A stretch of 54,229 nt of DNA from Ignatzschineria sp. (GTDB lineage Bacteria > Pseudomonadota > Gammaproteobacteria > Cardiobacteriales > Wohlfahrtiimonadaceae). The stretch lies in NCBI GenBank assembly GCA_030151245.1, contig JASLEF010000142.1, positions 1-54,229 of the forward strand. The letters are read 5' to 3'. Below the pieces are notes generated by a model. That model had not been told where the DNA came from and searched no databases. It was given only the letters and a program-made list of their open reading frames with translations. The position numbers and the translations under genes are program-made. Positions 17,565-26,491 of the stretch are shown here, piece after piece (position 1 is the first letter of the stretch; each line of letters begins with the position of its first letter).

Positions 17565-18200
17565 ATGAACAAAAAAGAAATTACCACTTTCTTCACCATT
17601 TTACGCAATGAAAATCCACAGCCTCAAACAGAGCTAATCTATCATTCAACATTTGAATTATTAGTGGCGGTTCTTCTCTCCGCACAATCAACAGATGTAG
17701 GGGTCAATAAAGCAACGGTGCATCTTTTTAAAGCGGCAAATACACCACAAGCCATGTTTGAACTCGGTGAAGAGAAAATTAAAGAATATATTAAAACATT
17801 AGGGCTCTATAATTCAAAAGCGGCCAATCTTTATAAAACCTGCGAAATTTTAGCAACCAAATACCATGGCGAAGTCCCTGATAACCGTGAAGCATTAGAA
17901 TCTCTTCCCGGCGTGGGGAGAAAAACTGCAAACGTCGTACTCAATACCGCCTTTCGTCAGCCGACAATGGCGGTTGATACCCATATATTTAGACTCTCTA
18001 ACCGGACAGGATTAGCGCCAGGAAAAAATGTCCGAGAAGTTGAAGACCAACTTATCAAGCGTATTCCTAAAGAATTTATTTTAGATGCTCATCACTGGCT
18101 CATATTACATGGGCGTTATACCTGTGTTGCACGAAAACCCCGTTGTGGCTCCTGCCTGGTTTATAACGAATGCCACTTTTTAGAAAAAACGGATGAGTAA
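17565..18200 (+). CDS. nth: Endonuclease III
   Basis: Bifunctional DNA glycosylase/AP lyase that removes oxidised pyrimidines. Counted from the ATG at 17565, the protein has 211 residues and the key residues fall at the E. coli numbers: Lys120 in LPGVGRKTANVV, Asp138 in MAVDTHIFR, and the Fe-S cysteines 187, 194, 197 and 203 (C-X6-C-X2-C-X5-C). An in-frame ATG at 17535 would add ten basic residues; neither start has a clear ribosome site, so the length match decides. It follows the RnfB-like gene by about 110 bases. Confidence 0.96.
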   Translation: MNKKEITTFFTILRNENPQPQTELIYHSTFELLVAVLLSAQSTDVGVNKATVHLFKAANTPQAMFELGEEKIKEYIKTLGLYNSKAANLYKTCEILATKYHGEVPDNREALESLPGVGRKTANVVLNTAFRQPTMAVDTHIFRLSNRTGLAPGKNVREVEDQLIKRIPKEFILDAHHWLILHGRYTCVARKPRCGSCLVYNECHFLEKTDE

Positions 18201-18307
18201 ACAATCAAGCAACACTTCTTCCTCGTGCACAAACATCTGTTTTTTTTACAGGAAAAGTAGCAGAGATACGTACGCTCAATATCCAAACACAATACCAGTC
18301 CCATAAA

Positions 18308-18336
18308 AAAGGATGCGCCTTTAAAGCGCATCCTTT
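18308..18336 (-). terminator. Terminator of the nitronate monooxygenase-like gene
   Basis: AAAGGATGCGC (18308-18318) pairs perfectly with GCGCATCCTTT (18326-18336), loop of 7. On the minus strand it is followed by a T run, so it ends the tatD operon. The T run on the plus strand is weak but it may also serve nth. Confidence 0.85.
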
Positions 18337-18370
18337 AATAAAATCATCGGATAAATCCCTCTATCCTTTA

Positions 18371-19426
18371 TTAACTAATGAGTGACTCCATCAAATTCTT
18401 TACCGAAGTTCTACGACAAAATGGTGCATTCACGCTAGCCCAAATCGGTTGAAACTCCTCGATATTTTCCCCGGTTTCTAGCTCATCAATCGTCGCAGCA
18501 TGCGCTAAAAATAGCTGTTCTGGGAATGGTAATGTTTTACCTCGCACTTTGCGTAATGCTTGTGTCCCTTCATTACTGATACAACGCCCTAAAACGCCAG
18601 TCCAATGCTGTGTTAAGACACTATCATATTCATTGCTAGTTAAAATTTTCTCAGCTTCAACCTCTGATAAGCCTGCCTCATCACTGAGCATAAAGGCCGT
18701 ACCAATAGCAACACCATCTGCACCTTGAATCATTGCTGCAGCAAAAGATGATTTATTATAAATTCCACCAGATACAAAAAATGGCTTCTCCAATACACGA
18801 TCCGCTTGGGATATCAGTGCTTGCGCGCTAAAAGCATGCTGCATGGCATCTCCAATAAAGGTTAAACGCATTCCTCCTGACTCAAAGCCTTGTAAAAAGT
18901 GTGCATCAACACCACGCTCTTCCCACAATAAGGCTTCGATCATATGGGTGGAGTTTCCAATAACCTTCATTTTTGCACTATGCAAAATATCAATGATCCC
19001 CTGTTCAGGAACACCAAACGAAAAGCTTACAACGGGAACATCTTCTATTAATAAAATATCTAACAGTTCTTCTAATGGCGATAATGCCCACGCTTCTGTA
19101 TTGAGAGACTCTAACTCTAACTGCTCGGCCCCAGCAAAGCCTTTTAAACGAGAAATCGCCTCTTCATAGTTGCTAGTTTGCAACGCATTCTTATCAGTCA
19201 CCATTAAGTTCACACCAAATGGTCTGTTTGTTAATGCTTTTACGGCCTGAATTTCATGCTGTAATGCTTCGGCTGTTAATAATCCACCGGCAATCATACC
19301 AAGTCCACCATTATTGGAAATCGCCGCGACTAACTCTGTAGAGTCGCCGTGATAAAGCGGTGCTTGAATAATCGGAAACTCAATGGAGAGTAATTGAGCT
19401 AATCTCGCAGGTTTTCTAATGGTCAT
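18371..19426 (-). CDS. Nitronate monooxygenase / FMN-dependent 2-nitropropane dioxygenase family
   Basis: TIM-barrel flavoenzyme of 351 residues. The N-terminal FPIIQAPLYHGDSTELVAAI and NNGGLGMIAGG loops and the phosphate-binding end GGIYNKSSFAAAMIQGADG with VAIGTAFMLSDEAG are the family pattern. Members oxidise nitronates or act as NADH:quinone or enoyl-ACP reductases (FabK), so the reaction cannot be fixed from sequence alone. Its ATG overlaps the tatD stop by 4 bases (ATGA), so the two are translationally coupled. A strong terminator follows. Confidence 0.85.
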   Translation of the reverse strand: MTIRKPARLAQLLSIEFPIIQAPLYHGDSTELVAAISNNGGLGMIAGGLLTAEALQHEIQAVKALTNRPFGVNLMVTDKNALQTSNYEEAISRLKGFAGAEQLELESLNTEAWALSPLEELLDILLIEDVPVVSFSFGVPEQGIIDILHSAKMKVIGNSTHMIEALLWEERGVDAHFLQGFESGGMRLTFIGDAMQHAFSAQALISQADRVLEKPFFVSGGIYNKSSFAAAMIQGADGVAIGTAFMLSDEAGLSEVEAEKILTSNEYDSVLTQHWTGVLGRCISNEGTQALRKVRGKTLPFPEQLFLAHAATIDELETGENIEEFQPIWASVNAPFCRRTSVKNLMESLIS

Positions 19427-20190
19427 TTCATCTCCAAACTAAATAAATTAATCGCATTTTCAAAGGTTATCTTAGCAAGTTCTACGACTTCAAGCGATTT
19501 TTGTTCTGCTATATAACGTGCAATTTGTACTAAATCTGCAGGATAATGGATTTCGCTGCGTTGACGATAGCTTCCCGCTTGATAAGGCCCATCTGTCTCT
19601 AACAACAAGCGTTCCAATGGCGTCGCCATTAATAGTGCTCGCATTTTACTAGCTCTTGGGTAAGTTACATTACCCCCAAATCCCACATAAAACCCTAATT
19701 CCAAAACTTGTGATAATTGCTGCAAGCTACCATTAAAACCATGAAAAACGCCATTAACACCTTGATATTTACGTAAAATCTTTAAGACCTGATCCACCGC
19801 TTTATAGGAGTGAATAATCAAAGGAAGCTGGTATTTTTTTGCTAAGACAACCTGTTTTTCAAATATATCAAACTGTCTCTCCTCAACGCCTGCTGCAAAA
19901 TCTAAGCCACATTCGCCTATCGCTACAGGAGAATAAGCCTCAATTCCCGCTATTAAATCCGCTTCCCAATTCGTCGCTAAACTCTCTAAAAACCATGGAT
20001 GAATACCAAAGGCGTTAAAGCAATTTGAAAACTGATTCGCAATCTCTATTTGAAAAGGAATATCCATAGGTAATGTTCCAGGGATTACCCATCCATCGAC
20101 ACCTCGTGCATTGGCCTCTCGTAATAACGCCGGCAATTGGGATTGATACTCTATGGCATTGAGATGAATATGTGAATCAATCAAACGCAT
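19423..20190 (-). CDS. TatD-family metal-dependent hydrolase
   Basis: Amidohydrolase-fold nuclease family with a two-metal site. DSHIHL (residues 5-10) is the first metal-binding HxH, AIGECGLDF holds the bridging Glu, IHSYKA and FHGFNGS give further His ligands, and LETDGPYQ the final Asp. The ATG at 20190 has GGAG eight bases upstream; a longer in-frame start would add 21 residues unlike the family. Of 255 residues. TatD proteins are implicated in 3'-5' DNA and RNA processing, but YcfH and YjjV relatives are less clear. Coupled to the downstream flavoenzyme gene. Confidence 0.9.
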   Translation of the reverse strand: MRLIDSHIHLNAIEYQSQLPALLREANARGVDGWVIPGTLPMDIPFQIEIANQFSNCFNAFGIHPWFLESLATNWEADLIAGIEAYSPVAIGECGLDFAAGVEERQFDIFEKQVVLAKKYQLPLIIHSYKAVDQVLKILRKYQGVNGVFHGFNGSLQQLSQVLELGFYVGFGGNVTYPRASKMRALLMATPLERLLLETDGPYQAGSYRQRSEIHYPADLVQIARYIAEQKSLEVVELAKITFENAINLFSLEMK

Positions 20191-20344
20191 TCTCGCACTC
20201 CATTCTCCTCGATAAATCAACTTCACAACGATATCTAATATCAAGATAATCAATTAACAGCGTTTTCAATCTAAAAAAGACGATTCAGGTATCTTTAAAA
20301 CGAGAGTCCTACTGATCATCATGCGATTTATTAATGATCTTTTC

Positions 20345-20893
20345 TTAATGAATCTTCGGCTGATCTTTAAGATGAAAATAGAGCATTAATGCGCCCATCC
20401 GTACAAACTCCACAAGCTCTTCCAGTGCAAGCTTATCTTCTTCATTCCCTAGGCTTTCTAACACCTCTTCACTATCTAACGCCGAAAACTCGACGATATA
20501 ACGAATAAAGTCCTGCCCATCTTCATCTAAACGCCCATAAAGCTCACTAGATAAGCCAAATCCGTAACTAAAGCCATGGCACCAGCGAATAAAGCCATTT
20601 ACGCGTTCCTTCAGCTGATCTTCCTCTGCAATCAAAAGACGCAGACCGAATTCTGTTGAATTCATCTCTTCGAGCGTTTTATCATAGAGAATTTTTAAAA
20701 TCTCCTCATTTAGTGGCGAATCATCAAAACGAATATGATCTAACTCTTGTAACCAATCTTTAAAATGATCAAAGGAAGTACTATTTAATAACGCCACCAA
20801 CACTCCCTGAGCTTCAGCCAAATTTAACCCTTGGAATTGTGCTTGTAGTAGTTCATATGACACAGTTTGAGGGATACGGCTTTCATCTACCAT
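20345..20893 (-). CDS. UPF0149 (YgfB/YecA) family protein
   Basis: Acidic helical protein of 182 residues with the UPF0149 layout. NLAEAQGVLVALL near the N-terminus, and FIRWCHGFSYGFGL with the acidic end EEDKLALEELVEFVRMGALML, are the recognisable parts. The ATG at 20893 has GGAG six bases upstream and is chosen over an ATG 13 codons earlier. In other bacteria YgfB-type proteins are uncharacterised or modulate gene expression. It is upstream of tatD by about 150 bases, downstream of hup on the same strand. Confidence 0.87.
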   Translation of the reverse strand: MVDESRIPQTVSYELLQAQFQGLNLAEAQGVLVALLNSTSFDHFKDWLQELDHIRFDDSPLNEEILKILYDKTLEEMNSTEFGLRLLIAEEDQLKERVNGFIRWCHGFSYGFGLSSELYGRLDEDGQDFIRYIVEFSALDSEEVLESLGNEEDKLALEELVEFVRMGALMLYFHLKDQPKIH

Positions 20894-21039
20894 TGAATTC
20901 TCCAGTCTTATATACGCATGCATTCTCTGCATGTTGATTCATTGACACTGAGAAATAGAAATGTTCGTCTCTATTTCAATATTTAAGGCACAATTATAGC
21001 GATTTCCACTATTTTTTGACAGTAAAAACACGCTAAAAA

Positions 21040-21064
21040 GGCTTTAACACTCTGTGCTAAAGCC
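21040..21064 (-). terminator. Terminator of hup
   Basis: GGCTTTA (21040-21046) pairs with TAAAGCC (21058-21064); A and T runs on both sides extend the stem and give a T run on the minus strand, about 40 bases after the hup stop. It could also act on the opposite strand. Confidence 0.75.
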
Positions 21065-21104
21065 TTTTAAAGATCTTGTGTGCAAGTATTATTTTTTTAA
21101 ATAC

Positions 21105-21383
21105 TTATTTGTTCACAGATTCACGTAAACCTTTACCTGCTCTGAACGCTGGTACACGTGATGCTTTGATCTGGATTGTTTTTTCAGGATTACGTGGGTC
21201 ACGACCTACACGTGCAGCACGATCACGTACTGTGAATGTACCGAAACCAATTAAAGTAACGCTATCACCTTTAGCGAGCGCCTCAGTAATGGTCTCCATC
21301 ACTGCTTCAACTGCTTTCGCAGAAGCTACTTTCGTCATTTCCGTTTTTTCTGCTACTGCAGCAATTAATTCAGTTTTGTTCAT
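21105..21383 (-). CDS. hup: DNA-binding protein HU
   Basis: Nucleoid-associated histone-like protein of 92 residues. MNKTELIAAVAEKTEMTK opens it, GFGTFTVRDRAARVGRDPR and PAFRAGKGLRE are the HU beta-arm and C-terminal signatures. The ATG at 21383 has AGGA nine bases before it. As in E. coli hupB, it lies directly downstream of lon in the same orientation. It has its own promoter in the gap, and a terminator follows. Confidence 0.96.
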   Translation of the reverse strand: MNKTELIAAVAEKTEMTKVASAKAVEAVMETITEALAKGDSVTLIGFGTFTVRDRAARVGRDPRNPEKTIQIKASRVPAFRAGKGLRESVNK

Positions 21384-21476
21384 AAAATTATTTCCTACTA
21401 TTAAAAAACATGTGATTTGCATTGTACCAATGCTTATGTCTATTCAAACTAACAAACATTGTTAATTCTGTATAGA

Positions 21477-21505
21477 TTTATACGTCCGCAATCAACTCAA
21501 GTCAA
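21477..21505 (-). promoter_or_regulatory. Promoter of hup
   Basis: On the minus strand TTGACT (plus 21500-21505) and TATAAA (plus 21477-21482) are separated by exactly 17 bases, just after the lon stop. This is one of the best sigma-70 matches in the window and fits an abundant nucleoid protein. Confidence 0.8.
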
Positions 21506-21510
21506 GTGTT

Positions 21511-23961
21511 TCAATGCGTTTTCGCTCTATTTTTGATCTGCGAGGGGTCTTCCTGCATCATCGTAAAGCTACTAAAGCGTTCCCAATCATCTGACCTTGT
21601 AAGTGACTGTGTTAAAGCATAATCTACCACTTCATCGAAGGTTTTAACAGGAATAATCTCAAGTGCTTCCAAAACATTTACAGGAACATCTTCTAAATCT
21701 TTCTGATTTTCATCAGGAATTAAGACCGTGCGAATCCCTGCTCTTTCTGCAGCAATGAGTTTTTCTTTCAACCCGCCAATGATTAAAACATGCCCGCGGA
21801 GCGTGATTTCGCCTGTCATTGCAATATCTGAACGGATTGGCACGCCCAATAAAGCCGACAATATTGCCAAAGTTATTGCCGCACCGGCACTAGGTCCATC
21901 TTTAGGAATTGCACCTTCGGGCGCATGAACATGAATATCCCATTTTTTATAAAAATCTTCAGGTAATCCATAGTAATTACTGCGTGCGCGAATGACGGTT
22001 AACGCTGTTCTAACAGATTCCTTCATCACATCACCTAAACTACCAGTTGCAATTAATTCTCCCTTACCAGGAACTAATTGCACCTCAATCCCTAACAAAT
22101 CTCCGCCTACTTGTGTCCAAGCAAGACCATTCACGTAGCCGACCTCATGGGCATCTTCTTTAATACCATGTCGATATTTTATGGCTCCTAAATAGTGCTT
22201 AATTCTTGCCGCATCAACCACTTCACCTTTACGTGTTTTATCCTTCTCAAGTAGACGCTCTTTAATGAATTTCCGACAGATTGTATTAATCTCTCGCATC
22301 AAATTACGAACACCAGCTTCCTTCGTATAGTGATTAATCAGATAAAGTAACCCCTCATCTGTAAATTTAATCTCTTCACTTGAGAGCCCATTTTCTTTAT
22401 AAGCTTCCGACAATAAATGATTCTTTGCTATCGCCAGTTTTTCTAATTCGGTATAACTTGAAAGCTCAATAATATCCATTCGATCCCGAAGAGGTCCCGG
22501 AATGTTATAGCTATTAGCCGTGGCAATAAACATCACTTCAGAGAGGTCAATATCGATATCTAAATAGTGATCGTTAAATGTACTATTTTGCTCAGGATCG
22601 AGTACTTCGAGCAGAGCATCTGCCGGATCTCCTTTATGACTATTGCCTGTCTTATCGAGCTCATCTAGTAAAATTAAAGGATTTTTCGTTTTTGCCTTCG
22701 CTAACAATTGCACAAGCTTTCCAGGCATTGCCCCAATATAAGTACGGCGATGTCCTCGAATCTCTGACTCATCATTGACACCACCAAGACTCATTCTCAT
22801 AAATTCACGTCCTGTCGCCTCTGCAATAGACCGTGCAAGAGACGTTTTACCAACACCCGGAGGACCGATAAAACAGAGGATATCGCCTTTTTTAGACTTT
22901 GTATGGCTAATCACTGCTAAATGCTCAAGAATATGGTCTTTAACCTTCTCTAGCCCTGAATGATCCTTATCTAAAACCTTTTTCGCAGTTGTAAGCCCGT
23001 AACGTAATCTTGAACGTTTATGCCATGGCATTTTGAGCAACCAATCAATATAAGTCCTCGCCACAGTTCCTTCTGCAGACATTGCCGGCATTGACTTTAA
23101 GCGCTTCACCTCATTAAGCGCTTTCTCTTCTGCTTCTACCGGCATCTTTGCATCACGAATACGTGCTTCAAGCTCCTCAAGTTCTGAAAGCCCTGAGTCA
23201 CTTAGCTCATCAAGCTCTTTATGAATCGCTTTAATCTGCTCATTAAGATAATACTCTCGCTGATTTTTCGAAATCTGCGTCTGTACCAATCCATGAATAC
23301 GGCGTTGGAGATCAATAATATTGAGCTCCACCGTTAAACTATTTATTAATGCATCTGCAGCACCACCTAATGAATCTTCTCCCAAGATTGCTTGCTTCTT
23401 TTCGACACTCATCGGTATTTCACACGCAAGCTTCATCACTAAAGGCGCAAGTTGCTTCTCTTCCAAAAGCTTTTCAGGCGTTAACTGTTTTATTTGTGCA
23501 TTTTCAAGCAGTTTTTTAATCAGTTTTTCAAAAGTTAAATAGTAGACTTCCTCTTCTGCCGGCGTGAGATTATCTTCAAAAGGTGCCAGTTCATACTGCC
23601 CCATGACAAAATCATATATAAAACCATCGGCATTTTCATAAACTAATGACTTGGTTTCTTTAAGATGAACCCGTTCAATGGCTTCAACCGTAATTTGATA
23701 AGATCCACCCTTTGATAACTTACTCGAGACAATATTCACCACGACCCCCGTATGGTAAATCGTCTCCATCGTAATATCTTCATCATCCGGATCTTTAAGG
23801 CTCATTAAGAGAACTTTATTATCCACTTCTGCCGCCATTTCCAACGCACCAATTGAGAGCGGTCTTCCCACTAGCAGTGGCGTCTTTGTCCCCGGAAATA
23901 CCACTAAATCGCGCAACGCAAGAATTGGTAATTCCGCATAATTATCTTTCTTTTGAGACAT
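21511..23961 (-). CDS. lon: ATP-dependent Lon protease
   Basis: Quality-control AAA+ protease of 816 residues. An N-terminal LON substrate-binding domain (about 10-205) and coiled-coil linker precede the AAA+ module: Walker A GPPGVGKTS near residue 365, Walker B LILLDELDKTG. The C-terminal protease domain holds the Ser-Lys dyad: Ser691 in KDGPSAGAAIT and Lys734 in GGLKEKLIAA. Slightly longer at the C-terminus than E. coli Lon (784). It is divergent from uvrB across 137 bases with an inverted repeat. I see no clear heat-shock sigma-32 promoter. Confidence 0.97.
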   Translation of the reverse strand: MSQKKDNYAELPILALRDLVVFPGTKTPLLVGRPLSIGALEMAAEVDNKVLLMSLKDPDDEDITMETIYHTGVVVNIVSSKLSKGGSYQITVEAIERVHLKETKSLVYENADGFIYDFVMGQYELAPFEDNLTPAEEEVYYLTFEKLIKKLLENAQIKQLTPEKLLEEKQLAPLVMKLACEIPMSVEKKQAILGEDSLGGAADALINSLTVELNIIDLQRRIHGLVQTQISKNQREYYLNEQIKAIHKELDELSDSGLSELEELEARIRDAKMPVEAEEKALNEVKRLKSMPAMSAEGTVARTYIDWLLKMPWHKRSRLRYGLTTAKKVLDKDHSGLEKVKDHILEHLAVISHTKSKKGDILCFIGPPGVGKTSLARSIAEATGREFMRMSLGGVNDESEIRGHRRTYIGAMPGKLVQLLAKAKTKNPLILLDELDKTGNSHKGDPADALLEVLDPEQNSTFNDHYLDIDIDLSEVMFIATANSYNIPGPLRDRMDIIELSSYTELEKLAIAKNHLLSEAYKENGLSSEEIKFTDEGLLYLINHYTKEAGVRNLMREINTICRKFIKERLLEKDKTRKGEVVDAARIKHYLGAIKYRHGIKEDAHEVGYVNGLAWTQVGGDLLGIEVQLVPGKGELIATGSLGDVMKESVRTALTVIRARSNYYGLPEDFYKKWDIHVHAPEGAIPKDGPSAGAAITLAILSALLGVPIRSDIAMTGEITLRGHVLIIGGLKEKLIAAERAGIRTVLIPDENQKDLEDVPVNVLEALEIIPVKTFDEVVDYALTQSLTRSDDWERFSSFTMMQEDPSQIKNRAKTH

Positions 23962-24029
23962 TCTTTTTTTATCTCCAATATTTATAATTCTATTATGGCG
24001 TTGATGCCCAGTACCATGATCTTAACACC

Positions 24030-24051
24030 TAACTTCGATTGTTAGAAGTTA
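24030..24051. promoter_or_regulatory. Inverted repeat in the lon-uvrB promoter region
   Basis: TAACTTC (24030-24036) and GAAGTTA (24045-24051) form a perfect inverted repeat with 7-base arms and an 8-base spacer, directly upstream of the uvrB -10. Its position suggests a repressor operator. It does not match the enterobacterial LexA box CTGT-N8-ACAG, but uvrB is usually SOS-regulated, so a lineage-specific LexA site is possible. Confidence 0.5.
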
Positions 24052-24060
24052 TGCTATGAT
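24052..24060 (+). promoter_or_regulatory. Extended -10 promoter of uvrB
   Basis: TGCTATGAT gives an extended -10 (TG-N-TATGAT) 38 bases before the uvrB ATG. No good -35. The inverted repeat at 24030-24051 covers the -35 region, as expected for a repressed promoter. Confidence 0.55.
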
Positions 24061-24098
24061 AGCTTTTTACATTTTTAATCTTAAGACTAGACATAGAT

Positions 24099-26138
24099 AT
24101 GGCGTCAGATCCTACAATTTTCAAGCTTTCAACTCATTATTCTCCAGCGGGAGATCAGCCTGCTGCAATTAAAGCATTGACGGAAGGTCTCAATGATGGG
24201 CTTGCATTCCAAACTTTGCTAGGTGTAACGGGATCTGGAAAGACCTTTACAATGGCTAATGTCATTCAAAATACCCAACGCCCCGCAATGATTCTCGCCC
24301 CCAATAAAACATTAGCCGCACAGCTTTATGGAGAGATGAAAGAGTTTTTTCCGAACAACGCGGTAGAATACTTCGTCTCTTATTATGATTACTATCAGCC
24401 TGAAGCTTATGTCCCGGCATCGGATACATTTATTGAAAAAGATGCCTCCGTTAATGATCATATCGAACAGATGCGACTCTCGGCGACTAAAGCGATCCTA
24501 GAACGTCCTGATACTATTATTGTCGCAACGGTTTCCGCAATTTATGGGCTCGGTGATAAAGATCATTATATGAGTATGATTCTTCATGTCTCAAAAGGAG
24601 AAATCATCGATCAACGCGCAATTATTAAACGCCTTGTGGAGCTTCAATATACCCGTAATGATACAGTTCTAGAGCGAGGAACTTTTAGGGTTCGAGGAGA
24701 GATCATCGATATTTTCCCAGCAGAGAGTGAGCGTGATGCTGTTCGCATTGAACTCTTTGATGATGAAATTGAAAACCTCTCATTCTTCGATCCGCTTACA
24801 GGTCATGTTTCTCGTCAGGTTCCCCGGTTAACGGTCTATCCATCTAGTCACTATGTTACCCCCAAAGAACGCCTACTCGCTGCGGTAGAAGAGATTAAAA
24901 TTGAGCTTGCGGCAAGATTAGAAGAGCTCCGTTCTCAAAACAAATTATTGGAAGCTCAGCGGATAGAACAGCGTACAAAGTTTGATATCGAAATGATGAT
25001 TGAGCTAGGCTACTGCCAAGGAATTGAAAACTACTCTCGTTATCTCTCAGGTCGAAATCCCGGAGAAGCCCCTCCCACTCTTTTTGATTATTTACCAGAT
25101 AATGCCATCTTCTTTATTGATGAGTCACATGTAGCGGTTCCACAAGTCGGAGCGATGTATAAAGGCGATCGTTCCCGTAAAGAAACGCTCGTAAATTATG
25201 GCTTCAGATTACCCTCTGCGCTCGATAACCGTCCACTCAAGTTTGAAGAGTTTGAAGCATTAATGCCGCAAACCATTTTTGTCTCAGCAACCCCAAGTAC
25301 TTATGAGGCAGAACATGCTGATCAGATTGTTGAACAAGTCGTTCGCCCCACGGGTCTCCTCGATCCTATTGTGGAGATCCGCCCTGTAGATACCCAGGTA
25401 GATGATGTTTTTTCAGAAATTACGGCACGTGCCGCAAAAAATGAACGAGTATTAATTACAACTTTAACAAAACGCATGTCAGAAGACCTTACGGAATTCT
25501 TAAGCGAGCATGGGGTAAAAGTGCGCTATCTACATTCGGATATTGATACGGTAGAGCGTGTGGAAATTATTCGAGATCTACGATTAGGGGTTTTTGATGT
25601 ATTGGTGGGGATCAACTTACTACGTGAAGGATTAGATATTCCCGAAGTTTCACTCGTGGCAATTTTAGATGCGGACAAAGAAGGCTTTCTTCGCTCTGAA
25701 CGCTCACTCATCCAAACAATCGGAAGAGCGGCTCGTAACTCTGAGGGAAAAGCCATTCTTTATGCCAATAAAATCACGAAAGCAATGCGTTATGCCATTG
25801 ATGAAACGGAGCGTCGACGCGCCCTTCAAGAAGCCTACAATAAAGAACACGGCATAACACCCACAACGATCATCAAAAATATTCAAGATATTATGCATGA
25901 TGCGAGAGAAACCGATCCTAAAAATGAGTATATAAAAGAGTATCGCGGCAAGCTGGTCATCGATCATTCAGCGATTGAAAATGAACATCAATTTAAATCA
26001 GACCCTAAACAGCTTACCAAGCATCTGCAAAAACTGGATAAAGAGATGCTCCAACATGCTCAAAACTTGGAGTTTGAAGAGGCAGCTCGTGTTCGAGATG
26101 AGATTGAGCGTTTAAAGAAAGAGTTTTTACTTTCTTAA
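24099..26138 (+). CDS. uvrB: Excinuclease ABC subunit B
   Basis: DNA damage-recognition helicase of nucleotide excision repair. The Walker A GVTGSGKT is at 42-49; the beta-hairpin starts with YYDYYQPEAYVP; FIDESHVAVPQ is the Walker B region; helicase motifs ATPSTYE, DADKEGFLRS and RAARNSEGKAI follow. The C-terminal UVR domain (EFEEAARVRDEIERLKKEF region) binds UvrC. At 679 residues it is standard length. Transcribed away from lon. Confidence 0.97.
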   Translation: MASDPTIFKLSTHYSPAGDQPAAIKALTEGLNDGLAFQTLLGVTGSGKTFTMANVIQNTQRPAMILAPNKTLAAQLYGEMKEFFPNNAVEYFVSYYDYYQPEAYVPASDTFIEKDASVNDHIEQMRLSATKAILERPDTIIVATVSAIYGLGDKDHYMSMILHVSKGEIIDQRAIIKRLVELQYTRNDTVLERGTFRVRGEIIDIFPAESERDAVRIELFDDEIENLSFFDPLTGHVSRQVPRLTVYPSSHYVTPKERLLAAVEEIKIELAARLEELRSQNKLLEAQRIEQRTKFDIEMMIELGYCQGIENYSRYLSGRNPGEAPPTLFDYLPDNAIFFIDESHVAVPQVGAMYKGDRSRKETLVNYGFRLPSALDNRPLKFEEFEALMPQTIFVSATPSTYEAEHADQIVEQVVRPTGLLDPIVEIRPVDTQVDDVFSEITARAAKNERVLITTLTKRMSEDLTEFLSEHGVKVRYLHSDIDTVERVEIIRDLRLGVFDVLVGINLLREGLDIPEVSLVAILDADKEGFLRSERSLIQTIGRAARNSEGKAILYANKITKAMRYAIDETERRRALQEAYNKEHGITPTTIIKNIQDIMHDARETDPKNEYIKEYRGKLVIDHSAIENEHQFKSDPKQLTKHLQKLDKEMLQHAQNLEFEEAARVRDEIERLKKEFLLS

Positions 26139-26148
26139 AAAACTTCAT

Positions 26149-26190
26149 AGATATTGTTTTTAACAGATATTATTTTTAACAGATATTGAT
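26149..26190. repeat. 16-bp direct repeat, 2.6 copies
   Basis: AGATATTGTTTTTAAC (26149-26164), AGATATTATTTTTAAC (26165-26180, one mismatch) and AGATATTGAT (26181-26190) lie just after the uvrB stop. It looks like a slippage-born duplication. Confidence 0.85.
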
Positions 26191-26228
26191 AAAAAAAGTA
26201 TTTATGTAAAGGGGGTTTATAGAGCGTA

Positions 26229-26432
26229 TTGCTTCCGAGACAGCCCTCTGAACCTCAAGACATAACAACATTCCTAAGAATCTCTGGAATAACCGAAGAA
26301 TCAATTCAAAGGTTCTTGGAAAGAGATGATGCAAATGGTCTTACGCCCGTCCCCTTGCTTATTAAACAATTTTTCATAAGTCAATTTCAAACAGATCTCA
26401 TTCTACATACCAATATTCAGCAGTTACATTAA
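26229..26432 (+). CDS. Doubtful small open frame
   Basis: A 67-codon frame opening with TTG, with no ATG inside. AGGGGG is 13 bases upstream, too far for a good start. The predicted peptide (LPRQPSEPQDITTFLRISG at its start) is hydrophilic and protein-like, and the frame is closed by a TAG just upstream, so a degraded remnant of a larger gene is as likely as a real gene. I recognise no family. Confidence 0.2.
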   Translation: MLPRQPSEPQDITTFLRISGITEESIQRFLERDDANGLTPVPLLIKQFFISQFQTDLILHTNIQQLH

Positions 26433-26451
26433 TTCATAGCAACAAACGAGA

Positions 26452-26491
26452 AAAAAGCCATCAAACAATCATTGTGATCTCTTGATGACTT
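26452..26491 (-). terminator. Minus-strand terminator 245 bases after yajQ
   Basis: On the minus strand AAG-CATCAA type arms (plus CATCAA near 26459-26464 with TTGATG near 26482-26487) extended past a 1x1 mismatch are followed by TTTTTT. The loop is large (about 17). If used by yajQ, its transcript has a long 3' untranslated tail. Confidence 0.5.

Noticed and set aside
20191..20253. In-frame extension upstream of tatD
   Set aside because: GGAG lies eight bases before the ATG at 20190 and the TatD motif begins right after it; the extra 21 residues are not family-like.
24030..24051. Standard enterobacterial LexA box upstream of uvrB
   Set aside because: CTGT-N8-ACAG is not present; only the other inverted repeat is.
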